NCBI RefSeq assembly: GCF_003149455.1
Contig: NZ_QFFK01000001.1
Span: 625,935 to 689,934, forward strand
Source: Chitinophaga deserti
GTDB taxonomy: Bacteria; Bacteroidota; Bacteroidia; Chitinophagales; Chitinophagaceae
Direction of reading: 5' to 3'
Length of the DNA stretch: 64,000 nucleotides
Part shown: positions 62,476 through 64,000 of the stretch, piece by piece
Layout: each line of letters begins with the position of its first letter
Numbering within the stretch: position 1 is the stretch's first letter
The notes under the pieces: model-generated
Told to the model about the DNA's origin: nothing
Database searches by the model: none
What the model saw: the letters and a program-made list of their open reading frames with translations, nothing else
Program-made: the position numbers and the translations under genes

Positions 62476-64000
62476 ATGCACCACCCCAACCGCCTTTTTG
62501 ACGTACTGTCGCACCAGCTCCGGCATTTCCCCAAGCAGGATATGCTGGCCGCCAAAGAAGAAGGCGTATGGAAGAAATACGCCACGGCAGATGTTGCCAC
62601 CCTCACCGCCCGGTTTGCCGCCGGCTTCCTGGAAATGGGTGTAGGCGGAAAGCCCCCTGCACCTGAAATCCAGCATAAGATCGCCATCATCAGTGCCAAC
62701 AGGCCCGAATGGATACTTACCGACCTTGCCTGCCAACAGGCCGGGGCCGTTCTCGTACCTATCTACCCCACCATCAGCGCCACCGAGCTTTTGTTTATCC
62801 TCAACGATTCAGAAGCCCGTGTCCTGTTTGTGGATGATGCTGAGATGTATGAAAAAGTAAAATCCATCAGGGATCAGCTCCCTCACCTCTCCGACATCTT
62901 TTCTTTCAACCGCATACCCGGCGTCCGCCACTGGATGGATGTGCCCGCTGCTGCCACTCCACAATCAGAAGCCCGGCTCCCGGAAGTGTCAGCAGCCATA
63001 ACACCTGATACGCTGGTAACTATCATTTACACCTCCGGTACTACCGGAACGCCCAAAGGAGTGATGCTCACGCACGGTAATATCATGAGCAATGTGGAAG
63101 GCTGCCTTCCCATCCTCCCTGTAGATGAACATGCCCGCGCCCTCAGCTTCCTGCCCCTGAACCATATTTTTGAGCGGATGGTGACCTATGTCTATTTCAC
63201 TGCGGGTGTATCTGTCTATTACGCGGAAAGTCTGGATGCCATAGCCGATAATCTCAGGGAGGTGCAGCCCGGCATATTCACCACCGTACCCCGGGTATTG
63301 GAAAAGCTGTTTGAGAAGATCATGGCGCGTGGCCATGCCCTAACCGGCATCCAGCGGGCGATATTCTTCTGGGCGCTGCGCGTGGGACAGCAATATGAAA
63401 TCAACAAAAACCAGGGCCCATGGTACCGGATGGAGCTGGCATTGGCCAACAGGCTTGTGTTTGGCAAATGGAGGGAAGCACTGGGTGGAAAGATCCGCTG
63501 TATCGTTACTGGTGCCGCCGCCTGCCAGATACGGCTGCTAAAGCTCTTCACAGCTGCTGGCCTTCCCGTACTGGAAGGCTACGGCCTCACAGAAACCTCC
63601 CCTGTGATCAGTGTAAACGGCAAAGAGCCGAAAGACCGCATGTTCGGCACCGTAGGTCCAGTTATATCAAATGTGGAAGTAAAGCTGGCAGACGATGGGG
63701 AGATCCTCGTAAAAGGCCCAAGCATTACCTCCGGCTACTACAAGCGCCCCGACCTTACCGCTGAGGCTTTCAAAGACGGATGGTTCCATACGGGCGACAT
63801 TGGAGTGATCCTGCTGCAACGTTTCCTTAAAATCACAGACCGCAAGAAGGAGCTTTTCAAGACCTCAGGCGGGAAATTCGTGGCCCCACAGCCAATAGAG
63901 AATAAGTTCAAGGAATCGCCATTAATAGAGCAGATTATGGTGGTAGGGGCCGACCGGAAGTTCACCGGTGCCCTTATAGTACCCAATTTTGAGAACCTGA
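62476..64000 (+). CDS. Long-chain fatty-acid-CoA ligase (AMP-binding), 3'-truncated by the window
   Basis: The frame runs from ATG at 62476 to the window end, 508 codons without a stop; about 80 residues of the C-terminus are missing. It is an adenylate-forming ligase that activates fatty acids to acyl-CoA. The AMP motif is IYTSGTTGTPKGVMLTHG, with LPLNHIFERMVTYVYF, YGLTETSPVISVNG, and the hinge GWFHTGDIGVI. The 'K-E-L-F-K-T-S-G-G-K' A10-like block near the end (KKELFKTSGGKFVAPQ) matches the bacterial FadD/FACL class of Bacteroidota. The start follows the terminator of the YceI gene. Confidence 0.92.
   Translation, partial: MHHPNRLFDVLSHQLRHFPKQDMLAAKEEGVWKKYATADVATLTARFAAGFLEMGVGGKPPAPEIQHKIAIISANRPEWILTDLACQQAGAVLVPIYPTISATELLFILNDSEARVLFVDDAEMYEKVKSIRDQLPHLSDIFSFNRIPGVRHWMDVPAAATPQSEARLPEVSAAITPDTLVTIIYTSGTTGTPKGVMLTHGNIMSNVEGCLPILPVDEHARALSFLPLNHIFERMVTYVYFTAGVSVYYAESLDAIADNLREVQPGIFTTVPRVLEKLFEKIMARGHALTGIQRAIFFWALRVGQQYEINKNQGPWYRMELALANRLVFGKWREALGGKIRCIVTGAAACQIRLLKLFTAAGLPVLEGYGLTETSPVISVNGKEPKDRMFGTVGPVISNVEVKLADDGEILVKGPSITSGYYKRPDLTAEAFKDGWFHTGDIGVILLQRFLKITDRKKELFKTSGGKFVAPQPIENKFKESPLIEQIMVVGADRKFTGALIVPNFENL

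Overview
The window comes from a member of the Bacteroidota, most likely a Chitinophaga-like Chitinophagaceae. This is inferred from gene content: type IX secretion and gliding parts (PorP/SprF-like, PorU, PorV, GldJ, GldA), an ECF sigma/FecR pair, bacillithiol synthesis (BshA), DUF4292, DUF6134, head-GIN and DUF1015 proteins, and promoters of the Bacteroidota form TTTG-N17-20-TAnnTTTG. No rRNA, tRNA, CRISPR array, insertion sequence or prophage was recognised. Most of the window looks like ordinary chromosomal housekeeping and envelope genes; tRNAs could not be searched for rigorously by eye.

Layout. 1-8.5 kb: the 3' end of upp, a PorP/SprF-like outer-membrane protein, a 3-methyladenine DNA glycosylase, an EI24 membrane protein, an RsmI-like methylase, an unknown protein next to an 11-bp periodic DNA array, an M28 peptidase and bshA. 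8.5-20 kb: a long minus-strand run porU-porV-ispF-dut-TPR lipoprotein-DUF4292 lipoprotein-EnvC-like protein, with gldJ divergent from porU. 20-24.7 kb: a peroxiredoxin with a very long histone-H1-like tail, an M23 peptidase, a DUF4332 protein and a tail-fibre-like secreted protein. 24.8-29.9 kb: a five-gene operon of two coiled-coil proteins, a membrane-anchored substrate-binding protein fused to an OmpA peptidoglycan-binding domain, an ABC permease and an ABC ATPase. This is the best candidate for an undescribed system.

30-40 kb: gldA, eno, a FtsB/DivIC-like protein, nth, a nucleoside-type permease, a Gfo/Idh/MocA oxidoreductase, a second region of 11-bp periodic DNA, a DUF6134 protein and a 2-oxoacid:acceptor oxidoreductase alpha subunit without its beta partner. 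40-47.3 kb: a small secreted protein, a head-GIN lipoprotein, an ECF sigma/FecR pair without SusC/SusD, a 2H phosphoesterase with a 270-residue Gly/Arg-rich tail, an AIM24-like protein and an SGNH esterase. 47.4-54.2 kb: a TetR-TolC-HlyD-RND efflux operon whose promoter lies under a perfect inverted repeat. 54.3-64 kb: a DUF502 protein, an S1/P1-type zinc phospholipase/nuclease, serC, a DUF1015 protein, a TPR protein, PaaN, a YceI lipoprotein and a truncated acyl-CoA ligase.

How the genes fit together. Much of the window builds or serves the envelope: secretion and surface attachment (Por/Gld), peptidoglycan hydrolysis (M23, EnvC-like), tethering (OmpA fusion) and efflux. Strong hairpins at most convergent junctions separate the transcription units. 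Many start codons were moved downstream from the longest open frame, to an ATG that matches the family N-terminus or a lipoprotein/signal peptide.
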